Source: Hoeflea sp. (GTDB taxonomy: Bacteria > Pseudomonadota > Alphaproteobacteria > Rhizobiales > Rhizobiaceae). From it: DNA of 62,853 nt. The notes below the pieces were generated by a model. It worked only from the letters and a program-made list of their open reading frames with translations, ran no database searches and had not been told where the DNA came from. Where the stretch lies: NCBI RefSeq assembly GCF_030682515.1, contig NZ_JAUXOD010000026.1, positions 1 through 62,853 of the forward strand, in the 5' to 3' direction. Position 1 is the first letter of the stretch. Each line of letters opens with the position of its first letter. The translations under genes and the position numbers were made by a program. Shown piece after piece: positions 18,510 through 27,907 of this stretch.

Positions 18510-19621
18510 TACGGCTTGATCCGTTCCTCGGTCTTCGGATCGAAGGCCACGGCCTTTTCCATGTTCACGGCGAAGTTGAAAACCTCTCCCGGCGCGACAC
18601 TGGCATCGGCGCGCATGCGCGCGATCACATCCTTGCCCGACAGCGTCATGGTGACATAGGTGTCGGACCCCGCCGGTTCCGTCACGCCGACCTCATTGGC
18701 AAGGGCAACGATATTGGTGGATTTGCGGTCGGCGCCTTCGGGATCGGTGATCGCCTCGGGACGGATGCCGAGCAGGATCTCGCGCCCTTCCCATTCGGCA
18801 AGGTTGGATTGCGAGAACGGCAGCAGACGCTCCGTTCCTTCGGCATCGGTGATCCGCGCCTGCGGCCGGCCGTCCGCCATCGCGACGCGGGCGGGCAAAA
18901 TGTTCATCGCCGGGCTCCCCATGAAGGTCGCCACGAAGATATTGGCCGGCGTGTCGTAGATCTCTTTCGGCGTGCCAAGCTGCTGGACATAGCCCTTGTT
19001 CATCACCGCAATCCGGGTCGACAGCGTCATCGCCTCGATCTGGTCATGCGTGACATAGACGATGGTGGTGCGCAGCTTCTGGTGCAGCTTCTTGATCTCG
19101 GTGCGCATGTCGACGCGCAGCTTGGCGTCAAGGTTGGACAAGGGTTCGTCAAACAGGAAGACATCCGGATTGCGCACCAGCGCCCGGCCCATGGCAACGC
19201 GCTGGCGCTGCCCGCCGGACAATTGCCCCGGCTTGCGGTCGACCAGATGGTCGATCTGCAACAGCTTCGCCACATCTGCCAGCGCGCGGTCGCGCTCCGG
19301 CTTGGGCACACCGTGCATTTCCAGGCCGAAGGTCATGTTCTGGCCCACGGTCATGTTGGGGTAAAGCGCATAGGACTGGAACACCATGGCGATGTTGCGC
19401 TTGGACGAATGCACCTTGTTGACCACGCGCCCCTTGATGGCAATCTCGCCACCCGTGATGCTTTCCAGCCCCGCAATCATGTTCAACAGCGTGGACTTGC
19501 CGCATCCGGAGGGACCGACAAGCACCAGGAACTCGCTTTCCTCAACCGTGATATCCACGTGATGGAGGACTTCGACATTCCCGTAGGCCTTGGTGACATT
19601 GCGGATTTCAAGAAATCCCAT
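18509..19621 (-). CDS. ugpC: Sugar-type ABC transporter ATP-binding protein (UgpC/MalK family)
   Basis: ATPase of 370 residues, full length for the UgpC/MalK group. Walker A GPSGCGKSTLL is at about residues 37-47, Q-loop VFQSYALYPNMTV, signature LSGGQRQRVAMGRALVR, Walker B DVFLFDEPLSNLD and switch histidine YVTHDQIEAM. A C-terminal TOBE/OB regulatory domain follows from about residue 240. It energises the two permeases upstream. In this family one ATPase can serve several importers. Confidence 0.95.
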   Translation of the reverse strand: MGFLEIRNVTKAYGNVEVLHHVDITVEESEFLVLVGPSGCGKSTLLNMIAGLESITGGEIAIKGRVVNKVHSSKRNIAMVFQSYALYPNMTVGQNMTFGLEMHGVPKPERDRALADVAKLLQIDHLVDRKPGQLSGGQRQRVAMGRALVRNPDVFLFDEPLSNLDAKLRVDMRTEIKKLHQKLRTTIVYVTHDQIEAMTLSTRIAVMNKGYVQQLGTPKEIYDTPANIFVATFMGSPAMNILPARVAMADGRPQARITDAEGTERLLPFSQSNLAEWEGREILLGIRPEAITDPEGADRKSTNIVALANEVGVTEPAGSDTYVTMTLSGKDVIARMRADASVAPGEVFNFAVNMEKAVAFDPKTEERIKP

Positions 19622-19660
19622 GGGTTCGCTCCGGGTCTGAGTGTTCGGTCATTGGACGGC

Positions 19661-20542
19661 CTACCCCTTCACCGATCCCGCCATGAGCCCGCGCACGAAA
19701 TAGCGGCCTGCGACGATGTAGACAAAGAGGGTGGGAAGAGCTGCAAGGATCGCGCCGGCGAAATGGACATTGTATTCCTTCACCCCGGTCGAGGACTGGA
19801 CGAGGTTGTTCAATGCCACCGTCATCGGTTGCGACGTGCCGCCGAAGGAGACGCCGAACAGAAAATCGTTCCAGATATTGGTGAACTGCCAGATCACCGA
19901 GACAACCGCGATGGGTCCGGACACCGGCAGCAGGATACGCCAGAAGATGCGGAAGAACCCGGCGCCGTCGATCTGCGCGGCGCGGATCAGTTCCGTCGGA
20001 AAGGCCGCATAGTAGTTGCGGAAATAAAGCGTGGTAAAGCCGATCCCGTAGACGACATGGACGAGAATCAGCCCCGACACCGTACCCGCCAGCCCCAGTT
20101 TACCCAGCACCACTGCCATGGGGATCAGCACGATCTGGAACGGGATGAAGCAGGAAAACAGCATCAGCCCGAAGACCCAGGTATCGCCGCGGAACCGCCA
20201 TTTCGTCAGGATGTAGCCGTTCAGCGCCCCCACGACGGTTGAAATCGCAACCGCAGGCACGACCATCAAGATCGAGTTGAGGAAATAGGGCTTGAGGCCG
20301 GTAGGCTCGACCCCGATCTGCGCGGTGGACCAGGCAGACCGCCAGGGGGCGAGCGTCCAAATCTGCGGCAGCGCCATCATGTTGCCGCCGGTGATTTCCG
20401 ACAGCGGTTTCACCGAATTCACGCCCATGACATAGAGCGGCAGCAGGTAGAACAGCGCGAACAGGATCAGTACGAGGTAGAGGAAGGTGCGCGTCACCCG
20501 CCCGGTGGAGACGGCGGTATCCTGCGAAGCGGCGGACATCAC
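19661..20542 (-). CDS. Carbohydrate ABC transporter permease (MalG/UgpE type)
   Basis: Inner-membrane permease of 293 residues with six hydrophobic segments. The EAA loop is at AAFPTELIRAAQIDGAGFFRIFWRILLP in the second half (described here in pieces: ELIRAAQIDGAG and RILLPVSGP). The ATG overlaps the stop of the partner permease by four bases (ATGA), the typical arrangement for the two half-permeases. Forms the channel with the other permease. Confidence 0.94.
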   Translation of the reverse strand: MMSAASQDTAVSTGRVTRTFLYLVLILFALFYLLPLYVMGVNSVKPLSEITGGNMMALPQIWTLAPWRSAWSTAQIGVEPTGLKPYFLNSILMVVPAVAISTVVGALNGYILTKWRFRGDTWVFGLMLFSCFIPFQIVLIPMAVVLGKLGLAGTVSGLILVHVVYGIGFTTLYFRNYYAAFPTELIRAAQIDGAGFFRIFWRILLPVSGPIAVVSVIWQFTNIWNDFLFGVSFGGTSQPMTVALNNLVQSSTGVKEYNVHFAGAILAALPTLFVYIVAGRYFVRGLMAGSVKG

Positions 20543-21432
20543 TTCTTCTCCTTCAGCTCGGCGTAGAGATAGGGAACCATGATGGCCGCAATCGTCATCA
20601 GCATGATCACGGCGGACGAGGCTCCGATGCCCATCTGGTTGCGCGTGAAGGTGTAGGAATACATGAAGGTTGCCGGCATCTCGGTGGCGCGGCCAGGCCC
20701 GCCGCCGGTCAGGGCGACAACAAGGTCATAGGACTTGATCGCCAGGTGCGACAGGATCACGAAGGCCGACAGGAAGGCCGGGCGCAGCAGCGGAATAACG
20801 ATGCGGCGGTAGAGCTGCCAGTTTGACGCCCCGTCGATTTGCGCAGCCTTCAGGATTTCATTGTCGATGCCGCGCAGGCCCGCAAGGAACATGGCCATCA
20901 CGAAGCCCGAGGTCTGCCACACAGCGGCAAGCACGATGGTGTAGATCGCCATCTCGCTATCCTTGATCCAGGTGAAGGTGAAACTTTCCCATCCCCATTG
21001 CCGCATCACGTTCTGCAACCCGATGCCGGGATCGAGAAACCACTTCCATGCGGTGCCGGTGACGATGAACGACAGCGCCATGGGGTAAAGATAGATCGGC
21101 CGCAGCATCCCCTCGCCCCGGATCTTCTGGTCGAGGAAAATCGCCAGCATCAGCCCGATGGCGGTGCAGATGACGATGTAGAGGCTGGCGAATATCGCGA
21201 TATTGGCAATCGCCGTATGCCAGGCGGGCAGCGCGAACAGCTTTTCGTAATTCTCGAAGCCGACCCAGGTGAACCGCGGCAGCATCTTTGATCCGGTAAA
21301 GGACAACACGATAGTGAACAGGATGAAGCCGTAGACAAACAGCAGCGTCACCGCCAGCGATGGGGCCAGCACCAGCTTTGGCAGCCAGTCCTGCAATTGT
21401 GTGCGGAAATCGGCGGTTCCAGGCGCGGCCAT
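20539..21432 (-). CDS. Carbohydrate ABC transporter permease (MalF/UgpA type)
   Basis: Inner-membrane permease of 297 residues with six hydrophobic segments (LVLAPSLAVTLLFVYGFILF first). The EAA loop appears as NEILKAAQIDGASNWQLYRR and VIPLLRPAF. The ATG at 21432 is chosen because GGAGG lies seven bases upstream; the frame stays open for 26 more codons with no support. It follows the binding-protein gene after 87 bases that contain a strong hairpin. Confidence 0.93.
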   Translation of the reverse strand: MAAPGTADFRTQLQDWLPKLVLAPSLAVTLLFVYGFILFTIVLSFTGSKMLPRFTWVGFENYEKLFALPAWHTAIANIAIFASLYIVICTAIGLMLAIFLDQKIRGEGMLRPIYLYPMALSFIVTGTAWKWFLDPGIGLQNVMRQWGWESFTFTWIKDSEMAIYTIVLAAVWQTSGFVMAMFLAGLRGIDNEILKAAQIDGASNWQLYRRIVIPLLRPAFLSAFVILSHLAIKSYDLVVALTGGGPGRATEMPATFMYSYTFTRNQMGIGASSAVIMLMTIAAIMVPYLYAELKEKK

Positions 21433-21487
21433 CGGTGGTCCTCCATCCACGCCTCTGGCGCGGCAGAATTCTTGTGAAGGAATGGTA

Positions 21488-21508
21488 GGGGCGGCCGGTG
21501 GCCGCCCC
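21488..21508 (-). terminator. Intercistronic hairpin after the sugar-binding-protein gene
   Basis: Perfect 9-bp stem (GGGGCGGCC against GGCCGCCCC) with a three-base loop, 11 bases after the binding-protein stop and 55 bases before the first permease start. No T-run follows, so it is more likely an RNA-stabilising or attenuating stem than a full terminator. It would favour a higher level of binding protein than of permease. Confidence 0.6.
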
Positions 21509-21519
21509 ATTTCAGGTAT

Positions 21520-22773
21520 TTACTGCGCGGCAGCAACTGCCGTGGCGAGCGCTGCGGCAGCGGCGGCGCCATCCACATACGAGCCGTTGAAGGCCGCAGT
21601 CACCACGTCATAGACGGCATTCTTCACCGAAGCGGGCGCCGCATGGCCATGGGCCATCGAGCCGAACAGGCTGTTGCTGTCATTGGCCGTCGCCAGGTCG
21701 GCCATGGCCTTCTTGCCGCAATCGTCGAAAGCGTCGTTCGGCACGTCTGTCCGCGCCGGAGCCGAGCCCTTGACCACGTTGAACGCCGACTGGAACGTCG
21801 GGTTCATGATGGCGCTGGCCATGGCGCCCTGTGCGGCCTTGGCACCGTCACTTTCGACCCCGAACATCGCGAACTGGTCGGAGTTGAAGGTCACCGACCC
21901 TTGGGTTCCGGGAAAGCGGATGCAGACGAAGTCGGTGCCAGGCACCTTGCCCGCCTTGACGAACTCGCCCTTGGCCCAGTCGCCCATCATCTGCATGCCC
22001 GCCTCGCCATTGATCACCATGGCGGAGGCAAGGTTCCAGTCGCGGCCCGAGAAGTTCGCATCCACATAGGTGCTCAGCTTGATCAGGCGGTTGAAGGCCT
22101 CGGCCATCTGGTCGCCGCCCAGGACTGCCGGATCGAGGTCGATGAAGGCGGCCTTGTAGAAATCATTGCCAAGGCCAAGCACCACCCCGTCAAAGACGGT
22201 GGCGTCCTGCCAGGCCTGCCCGCCATGGGCCAGCGGCGTGATGCCGTTGGCCTTCATCGCGTCCAGCACGGCGACCAGCTCCTCCCAGGTTTCCGGCGCC
22301 TTGCCGCCGGCTGCATCGAGCGCCGCCTTGTTCATCCAGACCCAGTTGGTCGAATGCACGTTGACCGGCGCCGCAATCCACTTGCCGTCATGCTTGGAAA
22401 AGCCCTGCAACGCCGCAGGCACCACCGCATCCCAGCCTTCGGCCGCAGCAACCGTGGTCAGATCGCCGAGCGCATCCTCGGCCGCCCAATCCAGGATGTC
22501 GAAGCCCAGCATCTGCACGGCGGTGGGCGGATTGCCTGCCGTTACCCGGGCGCGCAGCGCGGTCATGGCCGCCTCGCCGCCGCCGCCGGCCACCGGCATG
22601 TCCACCCAGCCGATCGACTTGGTGGCCAGATCTTCCTTCAGCACGTTCAGCGCTGCCGCCTCGCCGCCGGATGTCCACCAGTGCAGCACTTCCACATCCT
22701 CGGCCACAGCCATGGTCGTGGAGGCCAGAAGGGCTGCTGCCACCGTCAATTTCAGTCCAAAGAATCCACGCAT
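21520..22773 (-). CDS. Extracellular sugar-binding protein of ABC transporter (COG1653 type)
   Basis: Periplasmic solute-binding protein of 417 residues. The signal peptide [20 protein letters not shown] ends after AVA near residue 24, and the mature start [18 protein letters not shown] is typical of glucose/mannose and related binding proteins. GAPTWEEL-like and GDWAKGEF segments fit the family. GGAGGATG ribosome site upstream of 22773. It gives the importer its specificity: likely a sugar, polyol or glycoside. First of the transport genes inside the operon, after the four upstream enzyme genes. Confidence 0.92.
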   Translation of the reverse strand: MRGFFGLKLTVAAALLASTTMAVAEDVEVLHWWTSGGEAAALNVLKEDLATKSIGWVDMPVAGGGGEAAMTALRARVTAGNPPTAVQMLGFDILDWAAEDALGDLTTVAAAEGWDAVVPAALQGFSKHDGKWIAAPVNVHSTNWVWMNKAALDAAGGKAPETWEELVAVLDAMKANGITPLAHGGQAWQDATVFDGVVLGLGNDFYKAAFIDLDPAVLGGDQMAEAFNRLIKLSTYVDANFSGRDWNLASAMVINGEAGMQMMGDWAKGEFVKAGKVPGTDFVCIRFPGTQGSVTFNSDQFAMFGVESDGAKAAQGAMASAIMNPTFQSAFNVVKGSAPARTDVPNDAFDDCGKKAMADLATANDSNSLFGSMAHGHAAPASVKNAVYDVVTAAFNGSYVDGAAAAAALATAVAAAQ

Positions 22774-22822
22774 AGGTCATCCTCCCGATGTTTGCGTTGT
22801 GCGTTCCTTCCCTGACAACCCG

Positions 22823-24346
22823 TCAGGGGCTGTTCACCCAAGGTGCGCGTGTGCGGCCTATCCGCATCACCAGCGATTTCACCTCAAGGAATTCCTCCAT
22901 CCCATAGCGGCCAATTTCACGCCCCTGACCGGATTGCTTCATCCCGCCAAAGGTAATTTCGGGGAAACCGTCCATCCAGGTGTTGGTCCAGACCGTTCCG
23001 GCTTGCGCTGCCCGGGCAAAGGCCAGGCAGGTATGGATGTTCTCGCTCCACACGCCGGCGCTCAGGCCATAGCTGGCGTCATTGGCAAGCGCGATCGCCT
23101 CGTCCAGCGTGCGGAACGTCAAAACCGCAAGCACCGGGCCGAACACTTCGTCCCGCGCGATCTCCATTTCCGGCGTGACGCCCCGGATCACGGTCGGCTG
23201 GTAGAACTGCAGCCCAAGGCCGGGGACGGCCAGCGCGGCTCCGCCCAGCACGACCTCGGCTCCCGCGGCCACGGCGGCCTTCACTGCGGCGTCGATCCTG
23301 GCTGCGTGCTCGGGCGTGACGATGGCGCCCACTTGGGTTTTCGAATCCAGCGGGTCGCCAAAGGCCACCCGGCGCGACAGGGCCACGACACGGGCCACGA
23401 AATCCTCGGCGATGTCTTCATGCACGATGATCCGGCTGCTGGAATTGCAGCACTGGCCGACATTGAAATAGACCCCGAAGGTGACCGCATCGGCGGCGCT
23501 GTCGAGATCGGCATCCGGGAAAATCACCTGCGGGTTCTTGCCGCCCAATTCCAGCGCCACCTTCTTCAGCGTCTCGCCCGCCGTCTTGGTGATCAGCTTG
23601 CCAACGGCGGTCGAGCCGGTGAAGGTGACCATGTCCACTCCTGGATGCGCCGTCATCACTTCGCCCACCGGCTGACCAAAGCCCAGCACGACATTGACCA
23701 CGCCCGACGGCAGCCCCGCTTCCACCAGCAATTCGCACAGCATGACGGTGGTAGATGGCGTCATTTCCGACGGCTTGATCACGCAGGTGCAGCCTGCGGC
23801 CAAAGCGAATGGCAGCTTTTGGCTCAGAATCCAGAACGGAAAGTTCCATGGTGTGATGATCGACACGACGCCAATCGGCTCCTTGAGAACCACCGCCAGC
23901 ATGTCTTCGCCCAGCACATTGTGGCTGTCGCCCTGCACGGTGCGGGCAAGCGCTGCCGCATAGCGCCACAGGTCGGCAGCTCCCGCGATTTCGCCTTGCG
24001 ACTGGGTGATCGGCTTGCCGCTTTCCAGCGTCTCGATCAGGGCAAAGCGCTCCACATTCGCCTCGATCAGATCGGCCACCTTCAACAGAATGGCGGCGCG
24101 GGCCTTGCCTGAAAGCCGGCTCCATCTGCCATCGTCAAAGGCCGTGCGCGCGGCAGCAATGGCGGTCTCGGCTTCAGCCGCGGTGCCTTTTGCAGATTGG
24201 CTGACAACGACGCCATGCGCCGGCGACAGGCGGTCAGAGCAGTCGCCGGTTTGGCTGTCTACCCACGCGCCGCCAATGAAATGGCGGTTCTTGCGAGGGG
24301 CCGGAAGGGCCTTGCCGGCTGCCGGGATGATGGTCAGGTCAGACAT
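22823..24346 (-). CDS. NAD-dependent aldehyde dehydrogenase
   Basis: Aldehyde dehydrogenase of 507 residues, close to betaine-aldehyde/aminoaldehyde-type enzymes in style. The catalytic glutamate is in ALELGGKNPQVIF and the catalytic cysteine is the second one of NVGQCCNSSSR. The cofactor-binding ITPWNFPFWILSQK and FTGSTAVGK are present. It starts 3 bases after the enoyl-CoA hydratase gene. It would oxidise an aldehyde formed by the GMC or SDR enzymes to an acid that the adjacent CoA-transferase could activate. The exact aldehyde is unknown. Confidence 0.93.
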   Translation of the reverse strand: MSDLTIIPAAGKALPAPRKNRHFIGGAWVDSQTGDCSDRLSPAHGVVVSQSAKGTAAEAETAIAAARTAFDDGRWSRLSGKARAAILLKVADLIEANVERFALIETLESGKPITQSQGEIAGAADLWRYAAALARTVQGDSHNVLGEDMLAVVLKEPIGVVSIITPWNFPFWILSQKLPFALAAGCTCVIKPSEMTPSTTVMLCELLVEAGLPSGVVNVVLGFGQPVGEVMTAHPGVDMVTFTGSTAVGKLITKTAGETLKKVALELGGKNPQVIFPDADLDSAADAVTFGVYFNVGQCCNSSSRIIVHEDIAEDFVARVVALSRRVAFGDPLDSKTQVGAIVTPEHAARIDAAVKAAVAAGAEVVLGGAALAVPGLGLQFYQPTVIRGVTPEMEIARDEVFGPVLAVLTFRTLDEAIALANDASYGLSAGVWSENIHTCLAFARAAQAGTVWTNTWMDGFPEITFGGMKQSGQGREIGRYGMEEFLEVKSLVMRIGRTRAPWVNSP

Positions 24347-24349
24347 GGT

Positions 24350-25117
24350 TCAGGTTCCCGAAAATTCTGGTCTGCGCTTGTCGCGAAAGGCGCCGACGCC
24401 TTCGGCCCGGTCGGCGCTTGCGGCCACGGCGGCGCTGCCCAGCGCCTCGATCATCGCGCCGGCATCTTCGTTGACGGCAGCGTGGATCATCGACTTTGCC
24501 GTCTCGACGGCGCGAGGCGAAAGGGCTGAGGCCCGTGCGGCCATCTCGTCGGCGGCGGCGCGCGGGGAGTCCGACACATCTGCGGCAAAACCCAGGGCCA
24601 GGCAGCGCTCGGCGCTGATCCGGCGGCCAAAAAGAGCCATTTCCTTCAGCACCGGCTCGGGGAGGAGCCGGGCCAGGCGCTGGGTGCCCGACCAGCCGGG
24701 AACAATGCCGATACCCGTTTCGGGCAGGCCAATCGTCGCCTTGACGCCCATCACCCTGAGATCGCAGGCGGCTGCAAACTCCAGCCCGCCGCCAAGCGCA
24801 TGGGCTTCCAGCACCGCAATCGTGGGCCGCGCCAGCCGCGCCAGCCGGTCAAAGACGCGATGCCCGCCCCGCACCCAGTCCCGGGCAAATTCGGCGGGTG
24901 TCAGATCGCCCCAGCCTTCGATATCCGCGCCCGAACAAAAGGCGCGCGCCGGTTCGGCAGTGACCAGGACGCAGGCGATGTCCGGGGTCTTTTCGATCCT
25001 GTCCAGATGCTCGGCCAACTGGCTCAGCATGGTGACCGTGAAGGCGTTCAACCGGTCCGGATTGTCGAGCCGCAATTCGGCGACCCGCCCCGCAATCTGC
25101 AGATGCACGCGGCTCAT
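24350..25117 (-). CDS. Enoyl-CoA hydratase/isomerase family protein (crotonase), catalytic residues intact
   Basis: Crotonase-fold protein of 255 residues. The oxyanion-hole region is FCSGADIEGWG and GGGLEFAAACD, and both canonical glutamates are kept: in ALGGGLEFA and in GLPETGIGIVPGW. It should therefore be able to hydrate an enoyl-CoA. The ATG overlaps the stop of the CoA-transferase gene (ATGA). Together with that gene it shows that part of this sugar-type operon works on CoA thioesters. Confidence 0.9.
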   Translation of the reverse strand: MSRVHLQIAGRVAELRLDNPDRLNAFTVTMLSQLAEHLDRIEKTPDIACVLVTAEPARAFCSGADIEGWGDLTPAEFARDWVRGGHRVFDRLARLARPTIAVLEAHALGGGLEFAAACDLRVMGVKATIGLPETGIGIVPGWSGTQRLARLLPEPVLKEMALFGRRISAERCLALGFAADVSDSPRAAADEMAARASALSPRAVETAKSMIHAAVNEDAGAMIEALGSAAVAASADRAEGVGAFRDKRRPEFSGT

Positions 25118-26685
25118 GGCTGCCACCCCATCGGTTCGGTGGACAGCAGCGACAGCGGCATGACTGTCGCGTCCGCCGCCACCCGCACCCGGCCCTTACT
25201 GGCGGCGACAATATCCCGATCAGGCACGATGCCCGGCATGATCTCGGTCGCGACCAGCCCGTCTTCGGTCAGCCGCATCACGCAGCGTTCGGTGATGTAG
25301 AGCACGTCCTGCCCCTGCGCCCGGGCGCGATTGCCCGAAAAGGTGACGTGTTCCACCTGTTCAACCATCTTCGTGAACTTGCCCGGCGCTTCCACCGTGA
25401 TGCCTGCCTCGGTCAGGGCGATCTGTGCGCCCGCCTCGAACCAGCCGGCAAAGACGATCTTTTTCGCATGCGAGGTGATGTCGACAAACCCGCCGCAGCC
25501 CGCCGTCAGATAGGGCTTTTTGCCGAGTTTCGAGACATTGACATTGCCCTCAACGTCAACCTCCAGGAAGGACAGGAAGGACACGTCGAACCCCGCGCCC
25601 TGGAAATAGATGAACTGTTGCGGCGACGGGATGTAACCCCAGGCATTGGAGGCACAGCCAAAGGCAAAGCCGGTCAGCGGCATGCCGCCGACGGCGCCCT
25701 GCTCGATGGCCCATGTCACTGCCTCGGGGTGGCCTTCCTCGAGCAGGATGCGCGGCACCATGGCGGAAATGCCGAAGCCGAGATTGGCGGTCATCCCGCC
25801 CTTCAGCTCCATGGCCGCGCGGCGGGCGATCACCTTTTCCACCCCGTGTTCGGCGCGGGAGAAGCTGGACCAGGGCCGGATGATCTGACCCGAGATCGCC
25901 GGGTCGTAAGGGGTTTCGCAGGTCTGCTTCTGGTCGGGATCAATCACGATCAGATCCACCAGATGCCCCGGCACCCGCACGTCATGCGGCCGCAGCGTGC
26001 CAGCCGCTGTCACCCGCGACACCTGCGCGATGACAAGGCCGCCGTGGTTGCGGACGCAGATCGCCTGCTCGAGCCCGCCCAGATAGGCGCCCTCATGCTC
26101 ATAGGTCAGGTTGCCGCGTTCATCCGCCGTGGTGGCGCGCAGGATGCAGACATCCGGCACGATGTTGGGAAAGTGCAGCCAGGTCTCGCCGTCGAACTCC
26201 ACCCGCTTGACGATCGGCGCGGCCTTCGCCCGCTCATTCATCGCACAGCCTTCGCGGATCGGGTCGGCGAAGGTTTCCATGCCGACCTTGGTCAGCACGC
26301 CCGGCCGTCGCGCCGCCGCCTCGCGGTGCATGTCGAACAGGATCCCGGAGGGCACATTCCAGGCCGCCACCCGATCTTCGACGATCATCCGCCAGATTTC
26401 CGGCATCGGCAGGCTGGAGGGACCCGAAGGGTACGAACCGGCAAGGACGCGCGCCAAAAGACCGTCCTGGGCCAGATGGTCCATGCCCGGCACGCCATAC
26501 ATGTCACCTGCCGCTATCGGGTGCAGCGCCGTGATCCTGCGCGGGTGACCCTCAGTTCGGAACCGCGCACCCAGGGCCTTCAGCACCAGATCGGGACAGC
26601 CCAGCGATGAGGACGATGAAACCGTGACCACTGCATCATCAGCGATGCGCGCGACTGCCTCGGCGGGCGTGACAACCTTGCTCAT
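25114..26685 (-). CDS. Acyl-CoA:carboxylate CoA-transferase (family I, propionate CoA-transferase-like)
   Basis: CoA-transferase of 523 residues that contains both the alpha and beta halves in one chain, the usual size for YdiF/Pct enzymes. It moves CoA between acids through a glutamyl-CoA intermediate. The catalytic glutamate is probably that of AIEQGAVGGMPLTG; the second half continues GFAFGCASNAWGYIPSPQQF. ATG 26685 overlaps the stop of the Gfo/Idh gene (ATGA); an upstream in-frame extension of 31 codons inside that gene was rejected. It likely activates the acid made by the neighbouring aldehyde dehydrogenase. Donor and acceptor acids are unknown. Confidence 0.9.
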   Translation of the reverse strand: MSKVVTPAEAVARIADDAVVTVSSSSSLGCPDLVLKALGARFRTEGHPRRITALHPIAAGDMYGVPGMDHLAQDGLLARVLAGSYPSGPSSLPMPEIWRMIVEDRVAAWNVPSGILFDMHREAAARRPGVLTKVGMETFADPIREGCAMNERAKAAPIVKRVEFDGETWLHFPNIVPDVCILRATTADERGNLTYEHEGAYLGGLEQAICVRNHGGLVIAQVSRVTAAGTLRPHDVRVPGHLVDLIVIDPDQKQTCETPYDPAISGQIIRPWSSFSRAEHGVEKVIARRAAMELKGGMTANLGFGISAMVPRILLEEGHPEAVTWAIEQGAVGGMPLTGFAFGCASNAWGYIPSPQQFIYFQGAGFDVSFLSFLEVDVEGNVNVSKLGKKPYLTAGCGGFVDITSHAKKIVFAGWFEAGAQIALTEAGITVEAPGKFTKMVEQVEHVTFSGNRARAQGQDVLYITERCVMRLTEDGLVATEIMPGIVPDRDIVAASKGRVRVAADATVMPLSLLSTEPMGWQP

Positions 26686-27686
26686 TCCGCAGCCCCATAG
26701 CTGACGGTCTGGCGAACGCCTGTCCGGGCGGCCTCGCGCACGGCGAGCGCAACAGCCAGCGAGGCCACTCCATCCCATCCATTGGCGGCAGAGCGGCCAT
26801 TCCCCGCTGTTGCCGCGACAAACTCGCTTACGCCTTGCACATAGAGATTGTGATCGGAGAATGGCACGGCCACACGCCCGGCTGCGGTCACCAGTGCGAT
26901 CTCGCCAACAGGCTGCTGTGTCATGACACCTGTCGCTAAGATCGAACCTTCGGTCCCGTGAACTTCAAGGCCCGAACCGGCGAAGGGATGGGTGAAGCTT
27001 TCATGGCTCATCACCATTGCCCCCGAGGGCATGGTCCAGACCGACATGGCGCTGTCTTCAACCCCCTGGCCAAGCCCCGAAGCGCACATCTGTGCAACGA
27101 CCGTCTGCGGCTCCTCGCCCAGAAGAAAGCGCGCCACGTCCGCGTCATGCACGGTGATGTCGGGAATCACGCCGCCGCCCGCTCCCGGATCGGTGATGCG
27201 CCAGCCGCGCAGCGAGTCTGGCAGGTGCACCGCGTGGAACAGCCGCAGGGACAACACGCGCCCGATCCGTCCCGCCGCGATGAGATCGCGGATTGTCCGG
27301 TGACTGCCCGAGCAGCGCAGGTGATGGTTTGTGGCGAACGTCACCCCCGCTCCCTCGGCGGCGCGGACCATTTCCACAGCTTCGGCCAGCGTCATGGCCA
27401 GCGGCTTTTCACACAGGACGTGCTTTCCGGCCGCGATCGCCGCCATGGCTTGGGCAAAGTGCTTTTCATTGGTGGAGGAGATGTAGACGGCATCAATCCC
27501 GGCGTCGGAAACAGCCGCGCCTATATCGGTGGTTGCTCGAGGTATGTGATTGGCGCGTGCAAAGGCGGCTGCCCGCTCCGGGTTCGAGCTTGCGACCAAG
27601 CGGATGTCGCCGCCTAATTCTCGCATCGCGCCGATCACATGATTTTCGGCAATCGAGCTTGCTCCGATAAGTCCCCAGCGCATCAT
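26682..27686 (-). CDS. Gfo/Idh/MocA family oxidoreductase
   Basis: NAD(P)-dependent dehydrogenase of 334 residues for sugars, cyclitols or glycosides. The N-terminal Rossmann fold starts WGLIGASSIAENHVIGAM, the EKP motif appears as CEKPLAMTLAEAVEM, and GGGVIPDITVHDADVARFL is the conserved catalytic-face segment. It is the first gene of the 15-gene operon and lies directly behind the double palindromic operator. It fits a first or second oxidation of an imported sugar-like compound. Confidence 0.93.
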   Translation of the reverse strand: MMRWGLIGASSIAENHVIGAMRELGGDIRLVASSNPERAAAFARANHIPRATTDIGAAVSDAGIDAVYISSTNEKHFAQAMAAIAAGKHVLCEKPLAMTLAEAVEMVRAAEGAGVTFATNHHLRCSGSHRTIRDLIAAGRIGRVLSLRLFHAVHLPDSLRGWRITDPGAGGGVIPDITVHDADVARFLLGEEPQTVVAQMCASGLGQGVEDSAMSVWTMPSGAMVMSHESFTHPFAGSGLEVHGTEGSILATGVMTQQPVGEIALVTAAGRVAVPFSDHNLYVQGVSEFVAATAGNGRSAANGWDGVASLAVALAVREAARTGVRQTVSYGAAE

Positions 27687-27697
27687 TCACCTTCTTT

Positions 27698-27745
27698 TGG
27701 AACGTTCCTATTTTCTTTTATTGGAACGTTCCATGCAGTGTCAAT
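27698..27745 (-). promoter_or_regulatory. Promoter with two LacI-type operators for the 15-gene operon
   Basis: On the minus strand TTGACA (27740-27745) is followed after 16 bases by AATAAA (27718-27723), a reasonable -35/-10 pair. Two identical 10-bp palindromes GGAACGTTCC lie at 27724-27733, filling the spacer, and at 27700-27709, just downstream of the -10; their centres are 24 bp apart. CG-centred palindromes of this kind are typical LacI-family operators, and the only LacI gene in the window is in this operon. The first start codon is 12 bases beyond the second site. Confidence 0.75.
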
Positions 27746-27907
27746 AGCGTTTCCTTTTGGGGAGACATTTCCTGGGTTCGTCAGATGCAGGACCTCGAAG
27801 CCCTTGGCTCCATCGGATCGTTTCTTCGCAAGGCCGTGAAACCTGGCTCTTGGAGGTGCCCGACATGCCCCTCTCGGCGATTGCAGGCAATCGCCTGCCG
27901 GGTAAGA

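Noticed and set aside
18809-20242. 477-codon plus-strand open frame opposite ugpC and a permease gene
   Set aside because: Histidine/arginine/glutamine-rich shadow typical of the antisense of ABC genes; no recognisable domain.
22166-24112. 648-codon plus-strand open frame across the sugar-binding protein and aldehyde dehydrogenase genes
   Set aside because: It runs antisense through two well-supported genes and the gap between them; composition is low-complexity and there is no ribosome site.
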